Of a stretch of DNA of 64,000 bases, positions 42,312-53,654 are shown one piece after another (the stretch's first letter is position 1; each line of letters opens with the position of its first letter). A program made the translations under genes and the position numbers. Location: assembly GCA_020466095.1 (NCBI GenBank), contig CM035807.1, forward strand, positions 46,066,398-46,130,397. The letters run 5' to 3'. The notes under the pieces were generated by a model. That model was not told the origin of the DNA. It did no database searches and saw only the letters and a list, made by a program, of their open reading frames with translations. This DNA is from Chlorops oryzae. Lineage: Eukaryota > Arthropoda > Insecta > Diptera > Chloropidae.

Positions 42312-43695
42312 ATGGGACCTTTTTGGCGACTACACATACAAGTGGAGATAGCGGCTTTGAGTTGGGGCCCATATAGCAATGAAAATTCTTCCTTAACAAC
42401 AACAACAACAAAAACGAAGTCCAACCCAGTAGGGGGACAACTACCCAACTCTTCAGGGATGGGTATTAATCCAAAAATGTCCAGCCCACCAGGGGTACTA
42501 CAAAAGGGTGCTCCAGGCAGCACCATAAAAGCGGGTCAACCAAGCCCCAAAAGTGCACAGGCCCGGAAGCAAATCTCTAGGCAGAGTGCTATTACCACAA
42601 CGGATAAAGGTAGTGTTACTCCCTCATCTTCGGGGAGAGCCGGTGCCAGGGCGAATAAGCCTAGCACCGGAGTCACCTGAGCGCCGCAGGTAATCGCGGG
42701 AGCCTTGGCAAATAAGCCAGCTCCTGTGAGGACTTCGGAAGCCAGCACAGCAAATGCCTCCACAAGGGCCTATCGAACCCGTAGGGCCGCCTTGCGAATT
42801 CTCGCAAAGTTTGAGCACTCAGCACCCGAGGCTCTTACGGAACGCGACAAAGCTGCCCTAGAATGGGCCAAGAAGAATGTCGCGGTTCGCCCTCAGAGTC
42901 TGCCACCTGTAGCAGGGGCAACTCAGAAGCGGCAAAGATCTGGGGAGACTGTGCCCCCTTCTGCCCCACAAGGCGAGAAAAGGCCCAGGCTCACAGCCCC
43001 AAAGCCAACTACGGCTCGCCCTTACAGCGAGATAGCGAAAGGCTCCCTCGTATGGGCATCATAGACGCAGGTAAGAGCGACGGTACCATATCTCCATAGA
43101 GCTGGCACTGCTGCGAGTCTACAGCAAGATTGTCCTTGCCCACCCGGGTCCCTCACCAGTTTGCAGGGACGCTGGCTGGTACCAGGGACACGTCAAACTA
43201 ATCGCATGTGCAGATCAACGCTCAGCGGATATGTACAGGCCTGGCGCTAAAATTCAAGCGGTAACGAAGGACCAGATCCCAAGCCGCCCAAGATCCAAGG
43301 CTTGGCTTCCACTGGAGCCATCGTCGCCTGAGGAGATTCTCCAACTGCTGCAGCTCAGCATCCTTGACCTCCCAACCCACGATTGGAAGGTGGTGAAGGT
43401 GGGTGAGCCCAACGGTAGCATGCGCAAGGCACTCATCGTGTTGAATGAGGGGTCCCTCGCGCCATTGCAGGAGAAGAAGTGTGTTGTCAACTACGGCTTC
43501 GGGTCGGCCACACTTCGTTTCTACAAGGGCGACAAAGGGAGCAACGCGGCAAGCGGCTCAGCACCCGTTCCTTCTGCACCTGAGCAGGGAACTGTGGGTC
43601 CCCCCAAACAAACGGAGGACATGGCAGATAATGAGGAAGTCTTGCACTCCGATGACGGAGGCAGTACGGTCTCTCACTGTCAGGAGATAATCTGA
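42312..43695 (+). pseudogene. LOA-type ORF1 (broken)
   Basis: Nucleic-acid-binding ORF1 protein. The N-terminal part is Pro/Ser/Ala-rich (42312-43064 in two frames, stop near 42680). The C-terminal part contains the DUF4780-like region: GHVKLIACADQRSAD, AKIQAVTKDQIPSRPRSKAW and LPTHDWKVVKVGEPNG. The frame changes near 42690 and 43075. The ORF ends at 43695, 28 bp before ORF2. Confidence 0.7.
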
Positions 43696-43722
43696 ACCAG
43701 ACCATCATCTGTCGGCCCGAGA

Positions 43723-46577
43723 ATGGTGAAGGTGGTGCAAAATAACCTTCACCATTCAAAAGCCGACTCAGCAGCCCTACTCCTCCGCCTGAACGAAACA
43801 GGGGAGGACATTTGTCTAATCCAGGAACCCTGGATCTCCAATGAGCGGGTTTGTGGATTAAACTCTACAGGGTACACCCTGATATCACCTGGTACAGGTA
43901 AGGCACGGGCATGTATCCTTATAAAGAATGACATTAATCTCATTGTACTCAACAGGTTCTGCGATAACGACAACGCAAGCATAGCGGTCGGAATAAAGGG
44001 CCTGACAGTATGGATTGCGTCATGTTACATGGCGCATGATCAGGGGCCTAACCCACCAAGCAACCTTCAAAGGGCTTTGACGTCGGAGGCCAACCGAAAG
44101 CACATCCCTAAAATCATAGGAACGGACGCCAACTCACGTCACCAGGTGTGGGGTAGCACGGATACTAATGAGAGGGGTGAGTCACTTTTTGATTACATAT
44201 TATGTAACAAGCTTACCATAGCGAACGTAGTTGAAGAGCCCACCTTTATGACCTCAAATCGTAGGGAGGTCATAGACCTCACATTAGTTAGAGAGAGGTC
44301 GTCATGTATGGTCCAACAGTGGAAAGTGTCCTCGGACTGCTCGCTGTCGGACCATAGATACACCACCTTTGTAGTTGCAGGCTTAGACTTGAAAGCTACT
44401 ACAAGGTACGAGAATAGGAGGAACACGGACTGGGAGAAGTTTAATTCCTTCCTAGAACTAAAACTGGAAAGGGCTCCTGCACCTGTCCAGAGCATTAGAA
44501 GCTTAGATAGTGCGGTTAGTACCTTAACGTCGGCCTATTCGGCCGCAGCAAGATTTGCATGTAACCCAACGAAATTTCGGGGTAAGCCTAAACCTCCTTG
44601 GTGGAATGCAGATATTGCGACCCTAAGGAAGAATTGTAGAAAATACTTCAACGAAGCGAAATTAACATCGGAATGGCAACCCTACAAGGAGAGCCTCCGT
44701 AACTTCAAATATGCTGTAAGGAAAGCGAAACGCGCGTCATGGAGAGCTTTCTGTGAATCTCTGAAACGAATTGTCTTCGCAAAATCCTCAGCTCCTCACC
44801 GAGGTACCCAGGATGCCCCTGCAGAAACACTGGAAGTTCTCCTCGACACTCACTTCCCAGGAAGCTACTCAGGTTCCGAGAGAGGACCTCCTCTCACCTC
44901 CACACCCTCTTACCACTCCCCACGGAGGATAAGACATAACCAAATAAATTGGGCAATTAAATCCTTCGCCCCATTCAAATCTCCTGGCCCAGCCGGTATA
45001 GTCCCCGCTGACCTGCAACGCTCGTCAGCGTGGGCAATTCCATTTCTTACAGAGATTTTTAATGCTTACTTGAGATTCTCCTATATTCCAGTCAAATGGC
45101 GGGAGTACCGGGTAATCTTTATCCCCAAGGCGGGCAAAGCAAGTCACACAAAACCAAAGGACTTCCGTCCCATAAGCCTATCATCCTTTCTCCTGAAAAC
45201 TTTCGAAAGCTTCTATGGATAGAGAATACCAGGGAGAGAGCGAAAAAAGCACTATGCGTCCTATACTGCTGTAAAAGAGCAATAGGTGCAAAATGGGGTC
45301 TAACCCCCAAGTCTCTACTGTGGCTGTACCAAGCAGTAGTTCAACCGATTCTTCTCTATGGCTCAACCTTTTGGTGGCCAGTTAATGAGAAATCTTCCTA
45401 TCTGAGAGATCTGGACAAGGTCAGGAGACAGTCCGCTCTATTGATAACAAGGGCGCTAAGGACCCCACCTACCAAGGCATTATACACACTCCTGTGTTGG
45501 GTCCCAACATCACTTCTGATCAAACAACAGGCAAAGATCGCAGCTGTGCGACTGAACGCGATCAGTTGTTGGACGAGGACTGATGTTGGGCACTCTCAAA
45601 TCTTTACAAAGGACCTCCGAATCCCGACTGATGTCGACTACCGCATCCCCTCGCTCTGCTTCGAAGGTAGGTACACTACCTGCGTACCGAGCAGGTCGGA
45701 GTGGTGCGAAGGCATAAGTATCAGTCAGAATTCTATTCAAATATATACCGACGGCTCCAAACTCGATTCAAAGGTAGGATGCGGTATTTATGCCAGCAGC
45801 TTAAACCTTAAGCTAGCCCTTCGCCTGCCAGATCACTGCAGTGTTTTTTAAGCAGAGGTCATGGCCATTAACCGTGCCGCAAAGTGGCTCAAGTGTAATG
45901 CAATATTTGGCAGGAATATTTACATTTTCACTGACAGCCAGACGGCTGTCAAGTCCTTCGATGGGGTCGAATCCACATCCAAGCTTGTCCATGAATGCCG
46001 GATATCTCTTAACGAGATAGCGGAACATTCAACGGTATCGATCTTCTGGGTACCGGAACACAGGGACGTAGAAGGAAATTGCGAGGCAGATGAACTTGCT
46101 AAGATGGGTACATTGCTTTCAGATGTCTCCTTTTCCAATGAAGGGGTTCCACTGGCAACAGTGAAACTGATTATAAAACAAAGGTATCTCAACCTGGCGA
46201 ACGAACGCTGGGTTGCAGAAGACTCCTGCAGGGTCACTAGACAAATTTGGCCGTCTTTGAATAAGAGACGTTCCAGGGAACTAGTAGGATTAAGCAGCAT
46301 CTCCATTTACCAAACGGTTTCAATAACCACCGGTCACTGCCTTTTCGGCAGACATGCAACAAGACTTGGTGTTCCATGCAATGATTTTTGCCGAAGCTGC
46401 CGCTCAGAGGAGGAGGAAGAATCTATCCTTCACCTCATGTGTCAATGCCCGGCCCTGTCTAGATTTAGATTGTCCTCATTAGGGTACTCCTTCATCATCA
46501 GCCTCACCGGGCACTCTGAAATCAGAGTCGGAGACATCGCTCGGTTCATTCGGAGGTCTAATTGGCTTCCTCACTAA
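43723..46577 (+). pseudogene. LOA-type ORF2: endonuclease, partial RT, RNase H
   Basis: Open for 499 codons from 43723. The AP-endonuclease domain (residues 1-225) has LIQEPWI, GTDANSRHQVWGS, and CSLSDHRY (catalytic Asp-His). RT begins (SPGPAGIVPADL, KPKDFRPISLSSFLLKTFE) and breaks off near 45215; the next recognisable part is the thumb (LYQAVVQPILLYGS). The catalytic RT core with its YxDD box is deleted. RNase H follows (IQIYTDGSKLDSKVGCGIYA, FTDSQTAVKSFDG) with a TAA at 45849-45851, then a C-terminal CCHC-like motif (CRSC...HLMCQC). Cannot self-mobilise. Confidence 0.88.
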
Positions 46578-46660
46578 ATACCAAGGGGTAAGTCGTGTCA
46601 TTCTTGTGGTATCACAATGGGCCTACCTAGAGTGCCTACGTGAGCAACAGCTGCCACTGC

Positions 46661-46679
46661 AACCTACCTACCTACCTAC
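46661..46679 (+). repeat. (CTAC)n 3' tail of the LOA element
   Basis: Four to five copies of CTAC/CCTA end the element directly before the target duplication. A simple-repeat tail instead of poly(A) is typical of this group. Confidence 0.8.
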
Positions 46680-46827
46680 CATGTATTACTATTACTTTAT
46701 CTTCTATTTTTATATGTATATACATCAAAAAAAATTTTGTCCACAAATTTCTTTGACTTATTTTTCTTTTTTTCAATAACAATCTCGCTCTTTTGTGTGC
46801 CACCTGCAATTTGTATATCAGTTCCTT

Positions 46828-47585
46828 CCCACCAAACATTTGCATAAGCTTTTTACAAAGGTGCTTACTATTCATTTGTTTCCAACTAATTTTCCAAACT
46901 TTTTCCAAGCATTATGTGCTATATTAAGTTCGTATACATTTCCCAAACGCTTTCCAAATATGTTTGGGAAACGTTGAATTTCTCAAGTACGTCGCAAATC
47001 CACCCAAAATAATATGTATGTTATATAGATATCGTACGTACATATCGTACATACCTGGAGGGCTCGAGTTCGATTCCTGTCGCGGGCGAAAAAAAATTGT
47101 GGAAAAATTGGGACATAGAAAGATATCTGAGGTAAAATTTGATCCACTTAGAGGGGAGAAAGGAAGTTGGCAGTTAAAAATTTAGGTTCATATCCGCTCG
47201 TCAGAAACGTAATGCATACGCATGGGCTTTCAAAAAAAAAATTTTTTTTTTTCATAAATGTTTGGAGCAAGCTAGTTATTGTAAGTTTTGAAATATTTTT
47301 TAAATGTTATATTATTTACCTAAGTATTAAAAAAAACACCCCTCGCTGCAGCGGGGATTGAACCCGCCTGCATCGGATTGGTACTGCTTGTTTTGGCTTG
47401 GAATATATTTAATTCGATTGCTTGGATTTATATGTTTTCCAATCTCAAATCCAATTGAATAAAATGGGAGCCGTTTTGGTTATTAACACTTGAATTCCAA
47501 ATAAATTCCAACACTTGGATCTAAGCCTTTTGTTTGTGCGCGCAAATTACTTCCAATTGTTTAGTACGGGTAAATGTTTGCTGGG
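46828..47585. mobile_element. MITE with two convergent tRNA-like modules, copy 3
   Basis: Ends CCCACCAAACATTTGC and, complemented, CCCAGCAAACATTTAC. Close homologue of copy 1 (14538-15301). The left module keeps only its 3' half with B-box GAGTTCGATTCC (47060-47088); its A-box half is replaced by the local palindrome CGTACGTACATATCGTACAT. The right module (47340-47385, minus) keeps GCGGGTTCAATCCCCGC. It interrupts the integrase of the gypsy relic. Confidence 0.7.
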
Positions 47586-47589
47586 TTAA

Positions 47590-48008
47590 CATAATCACCG
47601 ACATTTTACAATGATGTTACCTCATCAGTGAGCTCAAATTGAGTGGGAGTCTTTCCAAATACCAATTCAAAAGTGCAGTAATCATGAGTTGCCGACAGGG
47701 TGGTGTTGTAGCAGGACGTGAATAAATCCAACAAATTCGTCCCTGTCGTCTTTTTCAATTTAAATGTATGAACGTAAGTATTCATTCAGGGTCCTATGAT
47801 TTCGTTCCACTGTCCCTAACGGCTGGTGATGGTATGCAGTTGAAGTTATTTTCTCAATCCTCAATATTTCACTAATTTCGTTCAGCAACTGATTTTTATA
47901 ATCCGAGCCCATGTCTGAAACAATTCTCTTCTGTGACGGCGTATTCGTTGCCTCTTTGCGATTTTTGAAGTGGACCAATCGTGTCAATGAGTACAATATC
48001 AAATGCAC
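47590..48008 (-). pseudogene. Gypsy integrase core fragment
   Basis: RIVSDMGSDYKNQLLNEI (second catalytic Asp region) followed by STAYHHQPLGTVERNHRTLN (catalytic Glu in VER) is the retroviral-type integrase core of Ty3/gypsy elements. The first Asp region is missing upstream, replaced by a junction to gag near 48010. The downstream part is cut by the MITE. Confidence 0.88.
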
Positions 48009-48079
48009 AGGCCGGTTGTTGTTCAGTGTTCGGTAAACGGACTTTAATAAAAATGCTTTGACTCAAATTCAGTGTATGT

Positions 48080-48565
48080 ATTTTAGAGTTTTAATTTATT
48101 TGATTAGGGGCTGTGTTGGGTTTTCCGATAGTGTTTCGGTAGCCAAACGAATGTCCCAATTGGGAGGTGAAATATTAAAATCGTTACTGCGGTTATTCCA
48201 TCGTTATTTCTATATTGGCGGTAGTTTGTTTGATTACCACAGCGACCTCTATAGCTGCTTTAGATACTATTTCCACGAAAATAGCCACGATTATTTCTGT
48301 ATCCTTAGCCTCTGCTATAGTTATTGCCTCTTCTGTTCTGATATGTCAAGATTGAGTTTTGAGAGCCAGTCTGTGCAACTATTTGTAAATTTGGATACGG
48401 CCTCATTCATCGTTGGAATATTTGTGGAATATTTATTGGCTGCATTGCTATCTTAGCCATCGTTATTGTATGCATTTTCGAGGGCTTTGGCAAGCTTTCA
48501 ATTTCTTTTGTATAAGTATTTGCGGTTTTGCCTTGTTCTTTGATATTTTGCAATTTGGCCGTTAT
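48080..48565 (-). pseudogene. Gypsy gag middle/C-terminal fragment
   Basis: LQNIKEQGKTANTYTKEIES and TMNEAVSKFTNSC correspond to capsid regions of gypsy-type gag (KQG..A..YT.EIE.L, and LDEAV.KF). Several frameshifts. The mariner inserted at 48566-48567 separates it from its N-terminal part. Confidence 0.65.
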
Positions 48566-48567
48566 TA

Positions 48568-49852
48568 TTAGGTGTAGTAAAAAGAAATCCATTATTTTTG
48601 CATTAAATTGAGGGCTTTATTTAAGATAGTTAGAATGACCCGATTTAGGTCAAATATGCGCCGTTTTGTTCGATAACTTGTTGCCATTTTAAAGGTAATT
48701 TCATTATGCCTCTCTCATAGAAGCCCTCGTTCCTATTAGCAAAAAATTGAGACAGTCGAATTTCAGAAGCCTCTCTTGAAGCGAATGTTTCACCAGCAAA
48801 ATTGTTCGCCATGGACAGGAACAGATGGTAATCACTTGGTGCCAGGTCCGGACTATAAGGTGGATGCAGAAGAACCTCCCAACCAAACTCCCGGAGCTTC
48901 TGGCGAGTCACTATCGATGTGTGTGGCCTGGCGTTGTCCTGATGGAACACAATTCCTCTCCTATTGGCCAAAGCTGGCCGCTTATGGGCGATTGCTTCCT
49001 TCAGACGGTCCAATTGTTGACAGTAGAGTTCCGAGTTAAGAGTTTTGCCGTATGGGAGCAGCTCATAGTAGATAATTCCCTGCCAATCCCACCAAACACA
49101 CAGCAAAACCTTCCTGGCCGTCAATCCTGGCTTGGCCACCGTTTCCGCCGGTTCACCGTGTTTCGACCACGACGTTTTCGCTTGACGTTGTCGTAAGTGA
49201 CCCACTTTTCATCACCAGTCACCAACCGCTTCAGAAATGGGTCGATTTTGTTGCGGTTCAGCAGCGATTCGCAGATGGAAATTCGGTCTATGAGGTTTTT
49301 TTTTGCGTTAACTCGTGTGGCACCCATACATCGAGCTTCTTTGTGTATCCAGCCTTATTCAAATGGTTCCAAACGGTTTTTTGTGCAATCTTTAGCTCTT
49401 TTGCAATCGAAACAGTGCTAACATGACGGTCGGACTCGATAATTTCCATGATTTTATCGACATTTTCGACAATTGGCCTTCCAGTGCGTGGTGCATCCTT
49501 GACATCGAAGTTACCGGAACGGAATCGACGAAACCAAAATTACGCATGATTGGCTGTTACAGTATCAGGTCCATAAACGCTATTCACATTTTCAGCCGCC
49601 TGGCTTGCGTTTTCTCCCTTATCGAAGAAAAACTGTAAAATGTAGCGAATTTTCTCTTTGCTGATGTCCATCTTTGACAAGCTCTCAAACAAAACTGAAT
49701 CCATCAATCAAAAAAGTGTCAAAAAAGCTTTTTTAGTAGGAACTGTCATCTTTCTAATGCCTCCTAGCGGAACACCATCGGACTTATACAACGCGAGATG
49801 CAGATAAATAACGCCATCTATTGGAAAAATAATTTCTTTTTACTACACCTAA
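48568..49852 (-). mobile_element. Mariner element, DD34D, TIR TTAGGTGTAGTAAAAAGAAA
   Basis: A 1285-bp element flanked by TA (48566-48567; 49853-49854). Terminal inverted repeats TTAGGTGTAGTAAAAAGAAA. One transposase gene on the minus strand with a few disruptions. A second, older copy of the same family lies at 56487-57769. Confidence 0.9.
48645..49671 (-). pseudogene. Mariner transposase (stop plus frameshifts)
   Basis: Starts MDISKEKIRYILQFFFDKGE at 49671. The N-terminal helix-turn-helix part carries TAA near 49548 (between TVTANHA and FWFRRFRSG). A frameshift in a run of A near 49305 and another near 49150-49200 follow. The catalytic part is open: RLVTGDEKWVTYDN (Asp), IVFHQDNARPHTS (Asp) and PDLAPSDYHLF (Asp), 34 residues between the last two. 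Nearly full length, inactive. Confidence 0.87.
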
Positions 49853-49862
49853 TACTTCGACC

Positions 49863-51560
49863 AAAGAGTATTTAATATATAAAGAGCCGGCAACGTACTC
49901 TATCGTTGATTTCATTTTTCACTCATTCCCGATGCTGGCCTCCACATTACGATACACTATGCTTTGAAAACTGAAACGCGTTAAAAGCATGAAATCGAGA
50001 AAAGAAAGACAACGCGAAATGTAGCAATTCATGAAAGGATCAAAACAAAAACGAAAAATCTGACTTCTCTCCTCAACGCATTGAGAACCGATTTTCATCC
50101 CTATTGTTTTTCGTCAGTCGCTCGCTTGTGCTGTTATTCTTTCGATTGCGTGCCGCACTTATGCGCATATATGAGTTTGTGTGTGCGCCAATGTACATAC
50201 GTACGTTTGTATTTGGCCGTTGTGTGCCGTTCGGCCGCTGAAAAATTCAAAAATCGTTTTTCGAGTTGGTCGCTTATGTTGTTTTCCTGTTTCTACGTGA
50301 CCAATGCAAAGACACTTTAGAATGGTGCTGTAGGGTGACTTGCGCTCCGCGAAATGCGAAAAAGTCGAAGCCTGGTCGACTTCAGATTACCTTTTGTAAC
50401 ATTATTTACAAGTTTTTGTAGTTTTTATTAGACCCTTTTCATATTTAAATTTTAATTACTTTCATATTTTTTCGGGCTTAGAGTCCAAGCATTTCTATAA
50501 CGAAATGTCAATTTTTAGCAATCGAAACAAATCTTTTCTGATGCTAATCTAATTTGACTTTTGATATTAGCAATTAGGCAATCCACAACGTCTTCTTAAA
50601 TCTCTTTAAAATTTTTCTTCTGCTGAAATTGGTATTTTTAGCTGTAAAAAAAGACTTACTTAAGCTGAGGCTACATTAAAAATTAATTTTAGAAGACTCT
50701 ATAAATTGCCTTTATATTGAAATTTGTTCAATAAATTGAAGAACTTGTTTTTATACTACCAAAATATTAGATTTAAATTTAAGAGAAAAAATTGCTTCAA
50801 TCAATAGCAAAACTGAAAATTTTAAAAATCTTTTTTATGGGTCTTCAACGCACAACGTATTTGAACCATCCAATGAAAACAAGCTCAATCATTCCTTTTT
50901 AAATACCTTCATACAAGCGTTCCTATGTTCATCCACACAGAATTGCTTTTCCCTTCCACCGTCATTCCACGAACGACTTTTGCTGATTTCAATCAATCCT
51001 GCTAAAAAAAAAAATCCATGGGTATGATACAGTGTCCAAGAATCGACTTTCTTTCTTCCAATTAAAGAATATATTTTTCATCACTTATAAATTGTGATTA
51101 CAAAATTAAATTATATACAGCATAACTGGTTTTTTAATCTCTTTTGACGAAATAATAACATTTTATTTGTATTTACTTATAAATCTTATGAAAATAAGAA
51201 AAATAAAATTTTTCTCAAAGAATTTGATATAATCATATATATCGCACACCGTACTCTGCTTTCAAACGTTTTTCTTCTTTCTATCGTGAAATAGACTTTG
51301 CATACTCATGCGCATAAGAAATTTGTCCATCCCTTTTTCTCAGCACATAAGCAAACGCACAATTCATTCATTAATTGTCCGTTTATGCACGCTCCCGGCA
51401 TTCGCGTTGAGCATTTTTGTTTTCAATCAGCATTCGCTTTGTGATGTGAGACGAAATGGCATAGGGACAAAGTGTATCGTAATAAGGAGGCCAGCATATT
51501 CAAAATGCTAAGAGAGCCGATTGAGTACATTGCCGGCTCTGTATATATTAATACTCTTTG
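49863..51560. mobile_element. Non-autonomous DNA element with 8-bp duplication
   Basis: A 1698-bp element flanked by CTTCGACC (49855-49862; 51561-51568). Inverted ends: AAAGAGTATTTAATATATAA...GAGCCGGCAACGTACTC on the left and the complement with a few changes on the right, similarity continuing through ATGCTGGCCTCC and ATTACGATACACT for about 110 bp. Removing it restores the gag frame of the gypsy relic (ESVE followed by VITAKL). The 8-bp duplication suggests hAT or P type. The interior is AT-rich, with no transposase. Relatives: 307-900 and 26094-26390. Confidence 0.75.
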
Positions 51561-51568
51561 CTTCGACC

Positions 51569-52246
51569 GATTCGCATTTTACTGATGTTTTCAGTTTAAC
51601 AATATTTTCTGTGATTGTGGTTTCGTTAGACATGAGGGTTCTTCCAGTACCCTTGAGTTTTGTTTTAACTGAAATTAGTGCCACGCTCGCATGTGTTTCC
51701 ATTATCATTTGCACCAATTGTAGTGCATCCAGGAAACCTTGTAAGTTTTCAGAGTTTCCATTGAAATCCGGGAGGAGTTGTGCGGCATTGCCGAGAAATT
51801 CTGTAACTGTTTGTGGCATTATTGTTTTTGGTTGTTGACTAAATAGGAGTTGTGTAAAAAGTTTTGTCGTCTCGCTTTTCTGTTTTAGTTTCCGAGTCGG
51901 AAATGGCTGATTCTGTCTTGAACAGGGATTCTGGTGGCGTTTCAATCAAATCAGTTACGCCTGAAGGAACTGAGATGTTCAAATTTGGTCTGGTGCTTAA
52001 TACTTCTAGTCTGGTTTTCAGATTCCTTAATATTTCTTCAACTATTCTTAAGTGTTCGGGTTAAAAAATCTTAACTGTATATATGAGCGCACACACTGCA
52101 TTATGCTGTTCTACTAGCGTTTGAATATGTTTTGTTTGTGTTGATCTAGATGGAAGACTAGTTTTATTTAGACATTTATATGATCTATCAAAAATTTCTT
52201 TTATTAACTTGAATTGGGATAAAAAATGTTTCCATTCAATTGGCAT
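51569..52246 (-). pseudogene. Gypsy gag N-terminal part
   Basis: Minus-strand: QTKHIQTLVEQHNAV, stop near 52062, EHLRIVEEILRNLKTRLEVL (coiled-coil-like), then VTEFLGNAAQLLPDFNGNSE and VALISVKTKLKGTGRTLMSN, which match the capsid N-terminal part of gypsy-type gag. A frameshift near 51850 separates the last two. Continues beyond the inserted element at 49853. Confidence 0.75.
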
Positions 52247-52249
52247 TAT

Positions 52250-52800
52250 ACGAAATTACTTAGACCAAATTTGAAACCATGTTCTTTTTCTTAAGGTTTT
52301 AATGGAAAAGCTTGTAAAGTGAGTAAAAGAATCTTAAAATCAAAATAATTGTACAAATGTACGTAAAGATTTGGAAATCAAATTTTCAATGGAAGATGGT
52401 TGAAATTTCATTTCATTTACAATATCAGCTTGATTCTCTGTTTTCTTATTGGTATCTAACATCTTTGAAAGAGTTAATATAGCTTGGTTCATGCAAAATT
52501 AATGTGCTTTGTTTTTCTCATTTGTTTGAGAAAGAATTTTACTACGGATTTTAAAATTTTAACATTTCTGGGAAAAATTTTTTGGTTTTTTTTTTTTGTG
52601 TTTGGACTATTTTAACTTTTTAAGCTTATAACAAAAATTTGTTTGAGTTTCGAACATTAACAAATTTTGCGAACTGCGAAGTCGCAATGGTCGGTAAAAA
52701 AAAATATGTTCGGTTGCTTATTCAGCTACCGTTCGCATTATCTGCTCGCCTCTTGGTCAGCTGGGACTCGGCTCCAAGGAGCTCCGCCATGAGCTTATTG
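52250..52800. other. Unassigned sequence upstream of the gag relic
   Basis: Expected location of the gypsy relic's 5' untranslated region and LTR (minus strand), but no LTR end or primer site is recognisable. Confidence 0.3.
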
Positions 52801-52809
52801 TGTGTTCAA

Positions 52810-53103
52810 ATCCTTTTATAGGATGAGCTCCTTCTTCAGATATGCCCTCTTCCTAAGGAGTTCATTAGTTTTACTCCCTCTCTTCTTTGGTGGACGTACC
52901 TTTGGTATTGATGTGAGCTTCTTCTTCAAAGATTTGTTGAATTTTTATTTCCTCCTGACATGTCTTTTGTCGCTCCTGATATTCCTTGAATTGGAATTGG
53001 CCTTGCGCAATTGAATTATCGCAAGCAGCTTTCCGTTTGCACTTAAATAACAGGCCGAAAGCATTCTAACCAAATTCTTAATTTCGTCAGATGAATTCGC
53101 CAT
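52810..53103 (-). pseudogene. Unidentified basic protein relic
   Basis: Minus-strand reading from 53103: MANSSDEIKNLVRMLSACYL, then strongly basic sequence (SIPKVRPPKKRGSKTNELLR) with one stop near 52948. It looks like the N-terminus of a DNA-binding or transposon protein, but I do not recognise the family. A MITE lies 140 bp upstream. Confidence 0.35.
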
Positions 53104-53241
53104 TTCTTCTTAATATTTCAATAAATATAAACAAACAAACACGTGTCAAACTTAAACACATATGCAAGTGGAAACGCAAGTGTTTAATCGAGGTGCTAAA
53201 GCTTAACACTTGAGATTTAAATACCTAATGCAAACGTGTTA

Positions 53242-53415
53242 AGGCTGTAGTACATGAGATGTTAAAAGCCACATTCATATGTAGCTCTGACATCATTTTG
53301 ACGTCAGAAAGTTTTTAAAATGGCTACATATAGTGTATTCAAAAACTTCCTGACGTCAAAATTACGTCAAAGCTACATATGAATGTGGCTTTTTACATCT
53401 CATGTACTACAGCCT
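53242..53415. mobile_element. 174-bp MITE, Harbinger-type TTA duplication
   Basis: Almost perfect palindrome: arms AGGCTGTAGTACATGAGATG...GCCACATTCATATGTAGCT and complement, about 75 bp each, flanked by TTA (53239-53241; 53416-53418). The 3-bp TTA duplication points to mobilisation by a PIF/Harbinger or ISL2EU-type transposase. Confidence 0.8.
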
Positions 53416-53424
53416 TTATAAAAC

Positions 53425-53580
53425 GAAACAAAACTAAACAAAAGCCTTCTCTTGACTAATAAGATGGAAAAGGAGTCGCAGTTGTCTCAGCGACGCTTAA
53501 TAAGCAAATTTGCGACTTGGCGCGCAATAAAGTAGCGGTGCTGAGTTGCCCACGAGCCGCACAATAGTTAGTAGCGGTGC
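53425..53580 (+). repeat. Dispersed repeat fragment shared with 41030-41190
   Basis: AACAAAAGCCTTCTCTTGAC, AGCAAATTTGCGACTTGGC and GTTGCCCACGAGCCGCAC correspond to the earlier copy with about 10-15 percent differences by eye. Confidence 0.6.
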
Positions 53581-53654
53581 AAAACATCTTGCTAATAACG
53601 TAAGTGATCCAGCAGTGCAGACAGACATGGATCGGTACACTAAAATTTAAAAAA

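Larger units (their letters stand above)
41765..46679 (+). mobile_element. LOA-clade non-LTR retrotransposon, internally deleted
   Basis: A 4.9-kb element flanked by the 12-bp duplication CATGTATTACTA (41753-41764; 46680-46691). Order: 5' UTR (41765-42310), ORF1, ORF2 with endonuclease, start of RT, C-terminal RT/thumb, RNase H, then a short 3' region ending in (CTAC)n (46661-46679). Presence of an APE endonuclease and an RNase H plus the ORF1 type indicate the I/LOA/R1 group; LOA is the best guess. An internal deletion removes the RT catalytic core. Confidence 0.88.
41652..52246 (-). mobile_element. Gypsy-group LTR retrotransposon relic with four nested insertions
   Basis: Minus-strand pieces in order: gag N-terminus 52246-51569, gag continuation 49854-49853 and 48565-48080, integrase core 48008-47590, integrase C-terminus 46827-46692 and 41764-41652. 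Between them are an element with an 8-bp duplication (49863-51560), a mariner (48568-49852), a tRNA-like MITE (46828-47585) and a LOA element (41765-46679). Protease, RT and RNase H are missing, so an internal deletion joined gag to integrase near 48010-48080. No LTR is recognisable. Confidence 0.8.

Noticed and set aside
42536..42818. Minus-strand ORFs in the LOA element
   Set aside because: Shadows of the GC-richer ORF1 reading.
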